Source: Massarina eburnea CBS 473.64 (lineage: Eukaryota > Ascomycota > Dothideomycetes > Pleosporales > Massarinaceae). From it: a stretch of 64,000 nucleotides of DNA. Made by a program: the position numbers and the translations under genes. Below the pieces are notes generated by a model. It searched no databases, had not been told where the DNA came from, and worked only from the letters and a program-made list of their open reading frames with translations. The stretch is from positions 128,412 to 192,411 of the forward strand of contig MU006778.1 in assembly GCA_010093635.1 (NCBI GenBank), in the 5' to 3' direction. Positions 1 through 12,614 of the stretch are shown one piece after another (the first letter of the stretch is position 1; each line of letters starts with the position of its first letter).

Positions 1-1284
1 AGGCCTGGTACGAAGACCAAGTGCGGGAGCACGGTGCCGCGAATTCGTACCAAGCAGCAAAGAAATGTGGTGAATGCTGGTCTGATCTCTCGCGCCTCCT
101 AAACGTGGCCGACTTCACTATCATGATGTCCCTAGACGGCTTCACAGGTTTCACAGCCTCATCCCGTGATTCCAAGACCGTAGGTTCCATGCTCCCGCTC
201 CCGCTCCGCCAGGACCGGCGAAAAGAGCTAGAAGCAGCGACGTCATGGCCGGCAGCTGAAGAGTCCGTCAATGACATCGAAGGCACACGACTCACGCCCG
301 AGCGTTTCAGAGCGGTGTTAAACGAAGGTATTGCTAAACATGAAGAAATACGCAAGCAGATGCGCGGTAATGCAATCACCTTGGGTGTACAACATTGGAT
401 TACCATTATTCATTCGAGGACCAAGTGGTCGCTAGACCATGGCGGACCACAAGATCAGCGATGGGGCTTGGTTGCTTACTTGCTTACCCATACACCTACG
501 CAGGAGCAGTGGACTGCCTTTCTCACTAGACTGTACGCTGATTTTGCGAAGTCGGGGCAATGGATTGAAGGGTTTGATGAGGTGAAGGTTAGGATGGACT
601 TGCAGTGGATTGATGGGAAATCTAGTGGTATCCCACATGATGACATCGAGTCTGCGAAACGGTATGTTCGGGGGCAAAAAGATCCCGGTGTGATGTTCTT
701 GTTCTGGAATCTGTAACGAACTGGGATGGTGCATTGACATTGGTACAGTCATTTCTTAATTTTCCGAAACTCGCCTCGCATGCGCCGCCGCAATTGGGCA
801 AGTATACATTATTCACTCCTCCATCTCATTCACTAACACTCTCCCCCAGGCTCAAGATTTCATCGTCATCGACACCTCCTCCTTCAATTCCTACATGACC
901 CCCCTTCCCTCTTCCCTGCCCCGCACACCCCCATTATCACCTACCACAACCATTCCCTCTCAGGGTGACTTCGGTGGCTTCGTAAAAGTCATCGATCTCT
1001 CTCCCTATCGCGTTGAAGTAATCGCCGAGACCGCGCCGGGATTCAAGAATGAGTTGAAAATCTTAGGTAGTCTGGTATTCGAGGAGTTGTACCCGTTATT
1101 AATTGGACTGTGTCTGAGGCCGAAGGATCTATGGGCCGGAGGCGCTATGTGGCATCCGCAGCAGGTGTATGTCGGGATTCCGACGCCGAGTCAGGAGAAG
1201 GGGTGGGGGTATGTTTGGGTGGGGAGGAAGGTGATGAGTAGGGCTTTTGCGAAGTTGGTCGAACGTCAGACTGGTACGAGATGA
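1..1284 (+). CDS. Unrecognised protein, 5' end outside window
   Basis: The reading frame is already open at base 3, so the gene begins before the window. It runs to about 689 and then from about 850 to the stop at 1282-1284. The second part follows a good acceptor (pyrimidine tract then CAG at 847-849) and reads AQDFIVIDTSSF. The donor is unsure: GTGATG at 690 gives a phase-0 join, while GTGTGA at 688 paired with the AG ending at 855 would also work. The implied intron of about 160 nt would be long for this window. Without splicing, the first part stops at 716. I see no signal peptide, membrane segment or known domain in this part. The C-terminal part has a mixed alpha/beta look (FGGFVKVIDLSPYRVEVIAE). 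I do not recognise the family. It converges on the ppoA-like gene with 160 bp between stop codons. Confidence 0.5.
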
Positions 1285-1444
1285 GGAAGGAAGAATGAAG
1301 TATGGTTTGTGTGGAAGACGTTTCGTTACCGGCATGAGACTACTTAAATACCCCAACATCGACCTACCTTTCCATCACTACATCGGCATTGTCTAGACCT
1401 GCCCCATCATCCCAGGTTACTTGAAGTCGTCACACGAACTGTAC

Positions 1445-4400
1445 TTATTCGTCATAATGCAACACCAGACTCGTAGGAATCGGGCTCTCCTTTGAACTAG
1501 CATCCAGATAATGCTTCATCCCGACGCCCGCGACGTCATGCTCCGTGATAGTAAACGCACCCTGCTTCCCCGGCGCACGTCTCAAATTTTTCAACTTGAA
1601 GACCTCTCTCAGTGTAGCGACAAGTGAGCACCCTACAAGCCTCGCGCCAAAACAAAAGTGTAGGCCGTGGCCGAGTAAGATGTAGTCTCTCATCGGACGA
1701 TGCGGGTTCAGTTTCTCGGGTTCTGGGAACGCTGTGGGATCCATCGCAGCTTTGGAAGTAGCGATGAGAACGGTGTGACCAGCGGGAATGTAGATGGGGC
1801 CGCGGGCGCCGTCATTGATGGTCACGTCTTTCGTGGCGATGCGAGGAAGGCCCGGAACGACGCCGGCATGTCGCATACCTTCCATGACGAAACCTCGCAG
1901 TTCTTTCTCGGACTCTTCATCATTTTTGTGCGCAAGCTCAATGATGCGCTCCTTATAAGTCTCGTAGCCTGGGCTGAGGAAGAGGTCGATGAGCACAGAC
2001 GCTTGCTGCGTGATGTTACCAGCAACTGGTGCGCTCATGCCAATGCAATCGGCAACTTTATCACCCATAGACATCCCGGTCTCATTAAGAGCATGGTAGA
2101 TGCGATCAGCGTTGGGTCCAACTTCATAAGCACTGCCTTTTGCGAGCCAGTCAACAACGTTTTCTTTGATCCCGGACTGCGATGAGAGATGTGCTTCGAA
2201 GATTTTACGAAGCAATTCAGCAGCTTTCATAGCGCCTTCGCGAAGCTTCCATTCGTTTTCTGGTACGATGTTGAAGCTTTGGTACATGAAGAGAGCGAGG
2301 TACGCATTGAAGACCTCGTAGATGGACATCAGGCCACGAGGCTGTTCGGGTGTCTTGAGCGGGAGAGCAAATCGATCGGCAAGCCAAAGAATGGGTGTGA
2401 TGTTGCACACATCGCGGACAATATCGATGGACTTTCGGCCTTTGTTGAAGGCAAGAGAGTTCTTCTGGATTAGTTTCTTGACGTTGGTGCTGTAGAACTC
2501 GGAGGTATTTTTCTCGAAACCTTCTTCGAAGAAGACTTTGTGCAGGATCGCGGACCGTTCATCGTGCGTCTTCGCATCATCCCAGCCGATCATGAAGTCG
2601 TGGCCGGCAGTACAGTTGCGAATCGCGGCTTGATACATGACTGCAAAGGTCTCGCGATCTTCCCAGACTTTCTTGCAGGCTTCATGTGTCCAGATACTGA
2701 TGACTTGCCGGTTACTCGGAGACCTTGCAATATCATACTTATCGAGCACGCCATTGTTCTCCAAGATACTCTGAGCTGCCTCGGGAGTATAGAAGGGCAG
2801 AAGCACATGGGCTGAAGTGCCGGTGAACGCGGTGGGAAGGCCATGAAACAATAATCGAGGCAGAATACCTCCATAAGAGCCGGGAGGGCCACTTTGAAGC
2901 TGCGCAGCGCCCCAGTTTGTGAGTGTATTGCTGTTGAAATCGTAAGATAGAAACCTATCCCCACGTACAAGGGCAACAGCGTCGTCGAGAATGCCGCGTC
3001 CGGTAGTGTGCCCTGGACACACACCACTGCCCGGCATGGCCGGCTTTGTGCACTCAGCCATGAGGCCAGGATAGAGTTCAAGGTTCTCTATGTTGCCGTA
3101 GAGTAGCTCAGCAGCCCTTGAAACTTTCGCATCTGGATTCCAATCCTGGAATGAGTCGTAGGCTTTCAAGTTCAGGTAGCGACGAAACTCGTTCAGTGTG
3201 CACACGTTGAAAACATTTCGGGCTTGCAACTGACCCATTATATCAACAACCTTGAGACTAGCAGGTGTCCCATGGGCGCCGAACGCATGGGCAGGCTGCT
3301 CAATGCAGTCTTTGATCAGCTCAGCGAGTTCGCTGTCGTCGAAACGTCCGTCGGCTCCACGCTTGAGCCCGCCGAAAGTCCAGTTGCGCGGCTCGGTGGC
3401 ATCGAACTTCTTTGCATAGTCTTTCATCACATCGTGGTACATATCAACAGTGACATCCTCCATTGATGCCACGGTCGGGTGAGTGCGACGGATGATATCC
3501 TCCATCCATTTGTCGTCAGCGGCGCTCAACGCAGCATGCCAATGATACAAGACGGCAAATTCGACGGATACAACGTTGCCTGTACCACGCTCAATACGGG
3601 TTCCATGCTCTCTGATCTCCTTGCCGAGGTCGAGTGACCAAGTCGAATTGGCGCGTGGAGTGTTGAGAATGGCGGCGACATAGTCTCGCAGGACACATGA
3701 CGCGAAGAACCCAACATTGATGTTGCGCGTGATCTGGAAGATGTCCTCGTCTTGCCTGCCTCGCAATTAATATCAAGTTAAGAGTATCTAACTTGAAACC
3801 GACTCACCACTTCTGCCCCTTTTCATCCAACTCACTCCACGGTTTGTATTTACCGTCTTCATTGACTGATAATAGACCCTGAGCGACCTTGTTGTGGTTC
3901 CTCGAGAACATGAGGAGAACAGCGATGACGCCTGGCGGCATCATCATGATGCGGTCTGAAGCGATCGAATCTGGGTATATTAAGCCGTTCTCGTAAGTTC
4001 GAACGCGAGGCTGCTCTTTCTCCGTGTTGCCGTACAGCGTGCTGAGGTCGACGTAGCTTGACGTCTCATTGATCCACTGATCTTTCCTAGATGTTTGAAA
4101 GCACTCGTGAATGACAACAGTGGCAAAGGAGAAAAAGAGACGGTTGAGGCCGGACGGGTGTTTGCGAAACGGACCCTCACGCTTGAGTAGCGTATCGTAT
4201 ATATCTTCAACATCGGGTAGATTTGGTCCTTTTGGCTTCGTGGGCGGAACAGAACGTGAATAGGGTAAACCCGCTTTGCCCATTTCAGGGTGCCACGGGT
4301 TGTTCCCGCCGCCATCATGTCGTCGATACTTGGAGCCAGGACCAGTCAAGCTAGGTGGAGGATGCGGCAGGTCATGCCAGAGCATCTTGATGAAGCCATT

Positions 4401-4721
4401 GGAGATCTTCTCACTAAGACCGCTGTCCGAAGGTAGACCTTGGAGCATCGAGACGCCATGTTCAAGGAGCAGGTCCTTGTCGTTGATTGGTTCGCCAGAA
4501 GCCAGCTGCGGAATTGCTTCGGCGATAGTGAGGGTGTTCTCGAGGCCCAAGGCCGCGAGACCATGGCCAATTGATGTCTTCTCGTCTCTTGGAACGCCAC
4601 TAAATGCTTCGTCCGATCGCCCGTCTGGTGCATTGGATGGCTTTTTCTTGATAGTGCCCAGCAGGGACTTGAGCTGATCAGGCATACTGGTCGGCATGGT
4701 GGGGGAGTTCAAGTACGTCAA
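1445..4721 (-). CDS. ppoA: PpoA-like fatty-acid dioxygenase / P450 hydroperoxide isomerase
   Basis: Exons 4721-3808 and 3755-1445 (52 nt GTGAGT intron) give 1074 aa, the usual Ppo length. The N-terminal half is an animal-type haem peroxidase (cyclooxygenase-like) domain: distal His205 in VVIHECF, the NETSSYVDLSTLYG motif, and the catalytic Tyr375 with proximal His378 in LYHWH. The C-terminal half is a P450: N885 and Q888 in AGNITQQ, an EGMR ExxR motif, and haem-thiolate Cys1006 in GLHFCFG. In the family the first domain makes an 8R-hydroperoxide of linoleic or oleic acid and the P450 isomerises it to a diol; these psi-factor oxylipins tune sexual versus asexual sporulation. Retained Cys and Asn/Gln argue for a diol synthase (PpoA type) rather than PpoC, whose P450 lacks the Cys. 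Product regiochemistry (5,8 versus 7,8) cannot be read here. Start is the first ATG; a second lies eight codons in. Confidence 0.93.
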
Positions 4722-5616
4722 GGTATTGATTATTTTTGAACGTGTTGACAGTCGAGCTCATCAAGAGTTTTGGAATTTGGCAATGGGGTGGTGCTCCAAT
4801 ATAAAAAGCAAGCATTGGGGACAGCGGAAAAGCCACCAAAAGAGGGGAAGTTACGCTCTTGCAACAACGCGGACATGATGCCTCGTCCCAATACTGCATA
4901 TGATAGATCACAACATTTCTCGGCGAGAATGGCGTTCGCTCTGCCAATGACGCATCTTGGAGTTCAGCTCTGCGAAACGCGGAAGTGGTGGGGGATGCAT
5001 GGCGGTGAGGTGTGCGACCACAGGAGAGTGAGGTGGCGTGAACCAAGCGGCGCTATCAATTCTGTACGCATTTTCGTTGTAGTATTCAGCTGATAATGTC
5101 GCGGATGGTTGGTGAGCGAAGAGCGCGAAGAGTGAGTGATGACAATCGAGACCCATTTTTATAGGATCGGTCCTGGGGTCGCCCTTCCTACGTCGTGAAA
5201 TCCTTCTGTCTTTTACTGCACTACCTCTTTCCGGACCAAAACACAGCCCGTCTCAGTATCTCATGAGTTGGTGCGTCTTACAGATAGGCGGGGTCGATCG
5301 GAAAGTTGCATGATCGCCGATGGACTTTGGAAGCATCTCAACCCCTAACTACTTTTAGTTAGAGAGTGTGATCACTGGGGAAGGTTCAGATAGCTGGATA
5401 TCTTCGGCGTCATGTTTGTCCTCCATCACGCGGTATATGTCTTACTTCCAGAGACGTAGAAATTGACTTGGTTGGGCTCTAGGCATGAGGGGAAATAGTG
5501 GTGGATCGTCGTATAATCCGGAGGTGTTTGCGTACAGGTTTATTGTATGGTCATGTATCGTTACTCTCACTCGCACCACATATCCATCTGATTCCTACCC
5601 CATTGTTCACTCACCA
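4722..5616. other. Intergenic: ppoA-like promoter and TauD 3' flank
   Basis: No gene seen. It holds the upstream region of the ppoA-like gene (minus strand), with a TATA-like TTTTTATATT on the minus strand near 4800, about 80 bp before the start codon. The distal part is the 3' flank of the TauD-type gene. Open frames here have no family signature and no splice logic. Confidence 0.6.
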
Positions 5617-6884
5617 TTAGTCCCATTCAGACTTCAAACCGTTAACTCCCTCGGGAACCTCAGCCAGCGTGGTAATGCGGAAACCCTGCCTCAATCCCTC
5701 ACCTTCATCCGCCACATCATAGTCAGAGATGGCCGTGTGCGCCGTAACACGGTTGTCCCAGAGCGCAACGGTACGGTCGTCCCATTTGACGCGTGCCTGG
5801 ATATCCTGGCTTTGGGCGATGTGCTACGAAGATCTATTAGCACATTTCGCGAAATGGGGTAAGCGTGTCAGATACCTTGAACAACAGTTTCAATATGGCA
5901 TCGCTCTCTTCATCCTTGAGTCCAACGATCCTCTTTGTAAACCCCGGATTCACGAAAAGCACCCTTTGCTTCGTTACAGGATGCACTCGCACGATCGGAT
6001 GATAGCTCTTCACCGGCTCCCTTCTGACCCAATGTCCGTCAGCTCTCGCTCTCTCCGCCTGTGGAAAGCCGCTATGCTCTGCGCGCAGGCCCTCGAGGAA
6101 TGCTTTCAGTGGTTCGGAAAGCCGATCGTATGCCGCAGCTTGCGACGTCCAGCCCGTATCGCCGCCGGTCTCGGGAACTTGGACCAGCGTGAGCAATGTG
6201 ATGCCCGGAGGCTGGTGCTCGTAGGAGACATCAGAGTGGTAGCCGGTTGTGGTGAGCCTCTGAGTGCTGCGGCCAAGGCGGTAGAGGTTGTCTTTACCAA
6301 GGTAGATGGAGTGGAATTCAATGTGGTCTTTTACGTGTGCGCCCACAGGCTGTCTCTCGTTACTGACAGTCCTGAGCTTGAGGACGATCAAAGGCTTACA
6401 TGGACGTGCAGTCTACCAAAGTACTTTCCAAACTCTTTCTGCTTCTCCGGCCCAATGTCTTTGAAGTCCTGGTCCCGGAATACGACGACACCGCGCTCAG
6501 CAATCAGCAGCGCAAGTTCATCTTTCTGGGTATCTGTTAATTGCGAGAGCTGCACGCCCGTGATCTCCGTCCCAACACGAGGAGTCAATTTTGCGGCCTT
6601 CAGATTCGGGTCATCTTTTCGAAGAAGATTCGGTTTCGCTGGGTCGGCATGGTGACCGCGGTCCTCGAAGTCGAAGATCTCCGTTGGTGGGAACTTCGTG
6701 GTTGTGTCGTAGACGGGTAGGTATGCGGCATACCTAGACTAGACTCATGCTTGAGTAGTGAAGACTCCAACAGGGAGGATGTGTGATGTACCGAGTCGTG
6801 AACCTCATCGTCATATGCGACTGCCAGTTTGATGGGCTGGCCTTGCGCGTTCGTGCCTTCCTGGGTCTGAGTCACTGTTGCCAT
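5617..6884 (-). CDS. TauD/TfdA-family Fe(II)/2-oxoglutarate dioxygenase
   Basis: Four exons: 6884-6792, 6738-6400, 6349-5876, 5823-5617, with introns of 53, 50 and 52 nt; 370 aa, the usual size for fungal alpha-ketoglutarate sulfonate dioxygenase-like proteins. Family landmarks are in order: SRYAAYLPVYD near the N-terminus, TPRVGTEITGVQLSQL, the first iron ligands HSD in TTGYHSDVSYEHQPPG, and near the C-terminus WDNRVTAHTAISDY with the last His ligand, followed by the 2-oxoglutarate-binding Arg in GFRITT. The family oxidises a substrate (taurine, sulfonates, alkyl sulfates or other small acids) while decarboxylating 2-oxoglutarate; the true substrate cannot be read from sequence. No signal peptide, so cytosolic. 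All iron ligands are present and no defect is seen. It follows the ppoA-like gene on the same strand, 895 bp apart. Confidence 0.9.
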
Positions 6885-8753
6885 GTTCGTTTTGCCTCTT
6901 CAGCTTCTTCTGGTGTTCACTTTCTTCACCCGCAATGGATGGATTTCTCTTCCCTTTATGCGAAATCAGATGAAGAGTGTACGAATCGATATCTGCGGGG
7001 AACTCCCACGAATGACGCGGCGCACCGTGCAGTATTTTTGAGCACGACATCTCGACCCTGCTGGCACGCAACATCGCATCAGAAGAACGCCATCTCCATG
7101 TCCAACGATGGAAGCCAGGTGAAAGATATCTTGCCACACAAGATATATGCCAAGAAGTAGCACTCCCAGTAGGACTACGCGGTCAAGTCACATCTAGCAT
7201 CGAAACGCTGTCTACCGAATCGTACAACTATTCATTGAACCTATTACGAGATTCCGCCCTTGGTTCCTGTCTTATTTATGCCCTCTATATGGGATGATTA
7301 TTAGTTTATATGTTTGCATTGAGTATAAAGTCAAGCTAAAATACTAGCTGCTGTTTTGAGGGTGATACTGCTAATAGTGGGCTGGAGAACTTGCTGCTCT
7401 TACAGTAGTTGAATATTAAAAAAAAATGTCCATCTGGGATATGTGGATACATGATGGCATAAATATATTTGCAGGTTGAATCACGCGTCCAAGGTAGCCT
7501 TCACCGCTAGGCTTGCTTTGGACGATCATGTGTTGAACAATAGATTAAGTTCCTAAGATTACATAAATACCGTATAATAATCTACTCAAAAGTACGTAAG
7601 TATCATGCAACTTAACATTCTCGGCCGACAACGAACGCCTTTGTGGTTCCACACTCGTCCGTCTTCAGGGGAGTAAACCAAGCGTCTAGCTCCGTGACAT
7701 CATACCACCTAGAAGTGACCTAGAAGACTTACCTCCAATCGAGGATGTCAAGACCGTGCCCTTTGTAGTACTACATAATAGGATGCATCCTCCAAAGTAC
7801 TAATGCTATTCTGTGTCCAAGTGAGGTACGTTATTCACGTATGGGAGAGCGCCAGTGACGGGTGCCTATGTTCCGTTTCCCAGGCTCCAGAAGGACAACC
7901 CCACGATTTCCGCTTCTTCGGCTATTATTGTATGGGTTTCCGGCTATCAATGTGGGGTATTATTGAGTTGTGATGGGATCGCCTTGGCGTAGTCGGGCCG
8001 ACGACCACATGACACCGGCACCGGGCAGTAGGAAATTAGTGGAGAAAACGGCAATATTTCCGCTTTCATATCAAGTACGTCCGAACAGACATCACAGCCG
8101 ATACTACCATGTTTTCGTCACAATGTTTGGGGGCTACGACACCGCGAGACGAGGGTAGCCGTCGAGTCGCGATGCCGACAGAACAGCCGAATAGGATGGG
8201 CATTGTGGGGTGTGGCATGTCATAAGGGCCTGCCAGGCTCTTCTCCGCACTTACGAGTCGCTGGGATGGTGGATTGGAAGATGTTCTTTTGGGGTTACTA
8301 GTGTCACAGCGTCAACGATCTTCCAGTGTGACACCGGGCATCGATCAGCGAAACGAATTTCAATCCGCGCGAAACTGAAGCATACAGCTCGAGATATTGC
8401 GAGTCACAGATGCAATTTCAACTGACAACCCCCGAACATATATCCCACGATCTTCCCTGAAGTGCATATTAAGCCTCAAACTTACACCTTGGCATCGCAA
8501 CCCAAAAGCCGGGATGACGTGAAAACCCCATGGGACACTCCAGCTTCTCCATTGTGCGGTTGAACTTCGGTGTCGGCAGCTGTGAATCGACGGATGTTTA
8601 CCCCATTTGGCGCCACAAAAAATCTTGGATAGTATGTTATGAAGACAAGGAGTGAGAGTGACTAGACGAAGAGACAGGTATATAAGGAAGTGCTATGATG
8701 GCCTTGTGCGGTTTTCACGGCATTCGGACCATCCCTGCGGGCGACTGTAGACC
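6885..8753. promoter_or_regulatory. Intergenic: divergent TauD / GH3 promoters
   Basis: No gene seen in 1.87 kb. About 7250-7620 is distinctly AT-rich with no coherent frame. Near the GH3 gene there is a good TATA box (TATATAAG, 8679-8686), about 70 bp before the ATG. GTGGGG matches the SYGGRG core bound by carbon-catabolite repressor CreA at 7952-7957 and 8205-8210; six-base matches are common by chance, so this is only a candidate. Confidence 0.5.
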
Positions 8754-11345
8754 ATGGCTGCCTTCCTATCTTCGATAATTGCGGGCTCGGCGCTTTTGAG
8801 TCTTGCTAATGCACAAAACTTTGGTGGTGGGAGCTCGAGTGGTGGCTTTCAGTACATTCAACCGCTGAATACAACCATCTACGGAGAGTATGGTCATTCG
8901 GAGCCTGTCTACCCTTCGCGTAAGTTCCTCGCGTTTTGATCTTGAAGTATGTCTGACAGCGCAACAGCAAACATCACCGGAAACGGTGGATGGGAGGTGG
9001 CTCTCGAGAAGGCGAAAGCCTGGGTGGCTCAACTCACCGTCGAAGAGAAGGCGGACATGGTGACCGGTCAAGCCGGCCCTTGTGTTGGCAACATCGTCGC
9101 CATTCCTCGTCTCAACTTCAGCGGGATCTGCTTACACGATGGGCCTCTTGCTATTCGTATTGCGGATTATGCAAGTGTCTTCTCTGCTGGTGTCTCTGTC
9201 GGTGCATCGTGGGTATGTATTTTCTACAGTCTTTCATTCTGGTATTTACTAATGCTCTGGCGTAGGACAAGGACGTCATGTATGAGCGTGGTGTCGCCAT
9301 GGCCGAAGAGTTCAAGGCCAAAGGCGCCCACGTCATTTTAGGCCCCGTCGCCGGACCCCTCGGTCGCTCCGCCTATGCTGGCCGCACCTGGGAGGGCTTC
9401 GCTGCGGACCCCTATCTCAGTGGCATTGCCATGGAGAAAACGATTACCGGACACCAAGATACTGGCGTCCAAGCCTGCGCGAAGCACTGGGTAGCCAACG
9501 AGCAGGAAGTGCAAAGAAACCCTACTTATGACACTAACATCACCACCACGAAAACGAAGAATGCTGTTTCGTCGAATTTGGACGATAGAACTATGCACGA
9601 GCTATACATGTGGCCTTTTGCGAATGCAGTCAGGGCGAAGGCGGCTAGCTTCATGTGCTCGTACCAGCGTATCAACGGCTCTCATGCGTGCCAGAACTCG
9701 AAATCGCAAAATGGTCTGTTGAAGGGTGAACTTGGATTCCAAGGGTCTGTACTCACATTCTCTTCCCCTCGACTTTTTCTGACGCATCGATAGCTATATC
9801 ATGTCTGATTGGGGCGCGACGCACTCTGGCGTCGCCTCTATTGACGCTGGTCTCGACATGAACATGCCTGGTGGTCTTGGCCCCTATGGCCAGAACTTTG
9901 GCACGCCGTCTTTCTTTGGCGGTAATGTCACGGCCGGTGTTAAGAACGGATCGATCACTCGTGTCGATGATATGGTCATCCGTATCATGACCCCGTACTT
10001 CTTCTACAACCAGGACCAAGACTTTCCCAGCGTCGACCCCTCCACCGCGGATCTAAACACCTTTTCTCCACGTGAGACTTGGACTCGCAACTTTACTCTC
10101 TCTGGTGAGAGGAGCCGCGACGTGCGTGGTAACCATGCCGAGCTTATCCGCAAGCATGGTGCGGCTGGCACTGTCTTGCTCAAGAATGAGGGATCTCTCC
10201 CTCTCAAAGCACCCAAGAACGTTGCCGTATTTGGCAACGATGCCAGCGATGACGTAGAGGGTCTTCTGAACCAGCAAGACTTCGAATATGGCACGCTCTC
10301 CGTGGGCGGTGGGTCTGGAACCGGTCATCTCTCTTACCTTTCCACCCCCCTCCGCGCCATTCAAGACCGTGCCGCCCAAGACAATGCTACTGTGCAACAC
10401 TGGCTCAACAACACATACATCGCTGAAACCGAAGATTGGAACGACGTCTGGCTTCCGACGGTCCCCGATGTCTGCCTCGTACTCTTGAAGACCTGGGCTG
10501 AGGAAGGTGCTGACCGCCTGCACCTCAGCGTGGATTGGAACGGTACCGAGGTTGTCGAGTCCGTCGCCCGTGACTGTAATAACACGGTCGTCATCACGCA
10601 TTCTTCCGGTATCAATACGCTGTCTTTCGCCGACCACCCCAACGTCACCGCTATCATCGCAGCCCACTATCCCGGCCAGGAATCCGGACACTCGCTCGTT
10701 GATATTCTCTATGGTGACGTCAATCCTTCTGGACACCTCCCCTACACCATCGCATTCAACGATAGTGATTACAATGCGCCTCCCACGACTGGCGTAAATA
10801 CCACTGGTTACGACGATTGGCAGTCTTGGTTCGACGAGAAGCTCGAGATCGACTACAGGTACTTTGATGCCCACAACATCTCTGTGCGCTACGAATTCGG
10901 CTACGGTCTATCGTACACCACCTTCAACATCTCCGACTTGCAGACCACGCCCCTCTCCTCGAACATCTCTGCTCTCCCTGCCGATTTGCCCATCCAACCG
11001 GGCGGCAATCCCGATCTTTGGAACACGGTGTACAACGTCTCGATCTCGGTGACCAACACCGGATCTGTTGCTGGTGCCGCAGTGCCGCAGCTCTATGTCG
11101 GACTTCCGTCATCGGCACCCGAGGGTACGCCGGTGAGGCAATTGAGGGGTTTCGAGAAGGTGCATGTTGAGAAGGGCGAGAGTCGGACTGTGGGCTTCGA
11201 GCTTATGAGGAGGGATTTGAGTTATTGGGACGTGGTGAGGCAGCAATGGGTTATTCCCGAGGGAGAGTTTACGTTCTGGGTGGGGTTTAGCAGCAGGGAT
11301 TTGGTGGCGGAGGAGAAGGTCACTGTTGTCAGAGGTGTGTCATGA
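8754..11345 (+). CDS. Secreted GH3 beta-glucosidase
   Basis: Exons 8754-8919, 8968-9212, 9266-9744 and 9794-11345 (introns 48, 53 and 49 nt) give 813 aa. A signal peptide (MAAFLSSIIAGSALLSLANAQ) shows export. The GH3 N-domain follows (LTVEEKADMVTGQAGPCVGN, then GPVAGPLGR and KHWVANEQE), with the catalytic nucleophile Asp302 in YIMSDWGAT. The second alpha/beta domain contains AAGTVLLKNEGSLPL, and a C-terminal fibronectin-III-like domain has VTNTGSVAGAAVPQLYVG. Many N-x-S/T sites fit a secreted glycoprotein. Role: release of glucose from cellobiose and other beta-glucosides. The third donor, GTCTGT, is weak, but the join restores GFQGYIMSDW, a family invariant. The next gene on the same strand is a sugar transporter. 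A TATA box lies at 8679. Confidence 0.95.
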
Positions 11346-12614
11346 AAAGAGTAATGTAATGTGTATGCAATGTATGAACTTGGGAGGTGGCCGATAACGA
11401 CGAGTAATCGTAGCGCAGTCAATGCTGCTGAGCCCATAAAATGGTGGGGAGTCTTGTATAGTAGCGGTACGTAGTACATGAGCGGAACATGGCATCCATA
11501 GAGGGCGAAATACCAAGGTAGGTATACTGTACGAGCCATGTGGGTATATAGTGTGTATATGTATGTATATACCATGGTATGCGCAGGCAGGGAGAGGCTT
11601 GGAAAGCGGTGTGCCGTAGCGGGGATAAGCGGTGATACGGTGATATGACAGCCGCGCATGCATGGCCGAATCATTACCTGCAGGTGCCGAGGTAGGGCCG
11701 ATAGGCGATAGGGTGGCGGCCATAGAACCTCGGACCGTCGGATGGTTGACCGTACCCGTCGACATTTTCTGCAAGCTGAGCACAAATAATGGACTGTATG
11801 CGATTGGACTATACACACTTGGTCCACACACACAGACACACAGACACACCCAAAGCGTCTTGGATTCCGTGACCGACAGGCGAGAAGGATGCTCAACCCT
11901 CCCAGTCATCACCACCAACACCACCACCATCACCACCACCACCACCTCCTCCTCCACCTCACCACCAAGGTCCTTACATAATCTCGGACAAAAGCGCAAC
12001 GCGTGCACACAAGCACCGCGTCGCCAAATCTTGTTTTCCGCCGAGGCCGCAGAGCCGCACTTGGTAGCCGCAACACTACGACCCACATGACCTCAACGAC
12101 CTGCACGTTCCCTACAAAACTTTTTCCCATCACCTGTTCGGAAGTTGAAACCAGTCCCGAGATAATCCCTCGCCGACCCGGCCACCCCATATTCACATAA
12201 CATTATGTATGTACATATCGAGCCCACTCCGGAGCCAAACCGTGCATCGGATCGTCGCCACCCGTCTGATGGTGCGAAAAAACTGGATCTCGTCGGCTGC
12301 GCGTTACGCTGATAAGCCTTTGCATCGCGTAACGGAGAAGGTCAACAGTGAAAAGTCCCTGTGCGCTACGTGTGGAGACGCTCAAATGGTGTCAGCATGG
12401 AGCGTGTCGATTGTGGAGACTCCAAGATCCAGGCCTGTGTGCGAAAATTCAGAGTGTGGGGTGTGAGAAACGATAAAGAGCTGTTCCCATCCATCTCCTG
12501 CGTCTTTCTTTCTTGTGGTCTCTCATTCGATCCCACGGCAGATCGTGTCCCCCATCCAGCCTCCCCCCTCGCCCTCGCCCCCACCCCCTCCTACCTTACT
12601 ACGACACAGCCATA
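11346..12614. other. Intergenic between GH3 and sugar transporter
   Basis: No gene seen. It holds a TATG/TATA-rich run at about 11540-11575, a CA-type microsatellite at about 11822-11850 and a CAC/CTC triplet run at about 11905-11970. The last 70 bp before the transporter start is a strongly C-rich pyrimidine tract (about 12540-12595), a common fungal promoter feature. Frames spanning the triplet run are long only because of low complexity. Confidence 0.6.
11820..11972. repeat. CA microsatellite and CAC triplet tract
   Basis: Alternating CA/GACA units are followed, after about 55 bp of ordinary sequence, by a run of CAC/ACC/CTC triplets. This is simple-sequence repeat DNA in the intergenic space. 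It produces His/Thr/Pro-rich spurious frames on both strands. Likely length-variable between strains. Confidence 0.8.

Noticed and set aside
1700..2473. Plus-strand frames of 161 and 94 codons
   Set aside because: They lie antisense inside the ppoA-like P450 domain, whose motifs are unmistakable.
5729..6655. 308-codon plus-strand frame
   Set aside because: Antisense shadow of the TauD-type gene, which has all iron ligands when spliced.
7952..8210. CreA-type GTGGGG motifs as firm regulatory sites
   Set aside because: Six-base matches are expected by chance; kept only as candidates in the intergenic note.
10053..10874. 273-codon minus-strand frame
   Set aside because: Antisense to the GH3 gene; no family signature.
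11222..12090. Overlapping frames of up to 248 codons on both strands
   Set aside because: Produced by CA/CAC simple repeats in the intergenic region.
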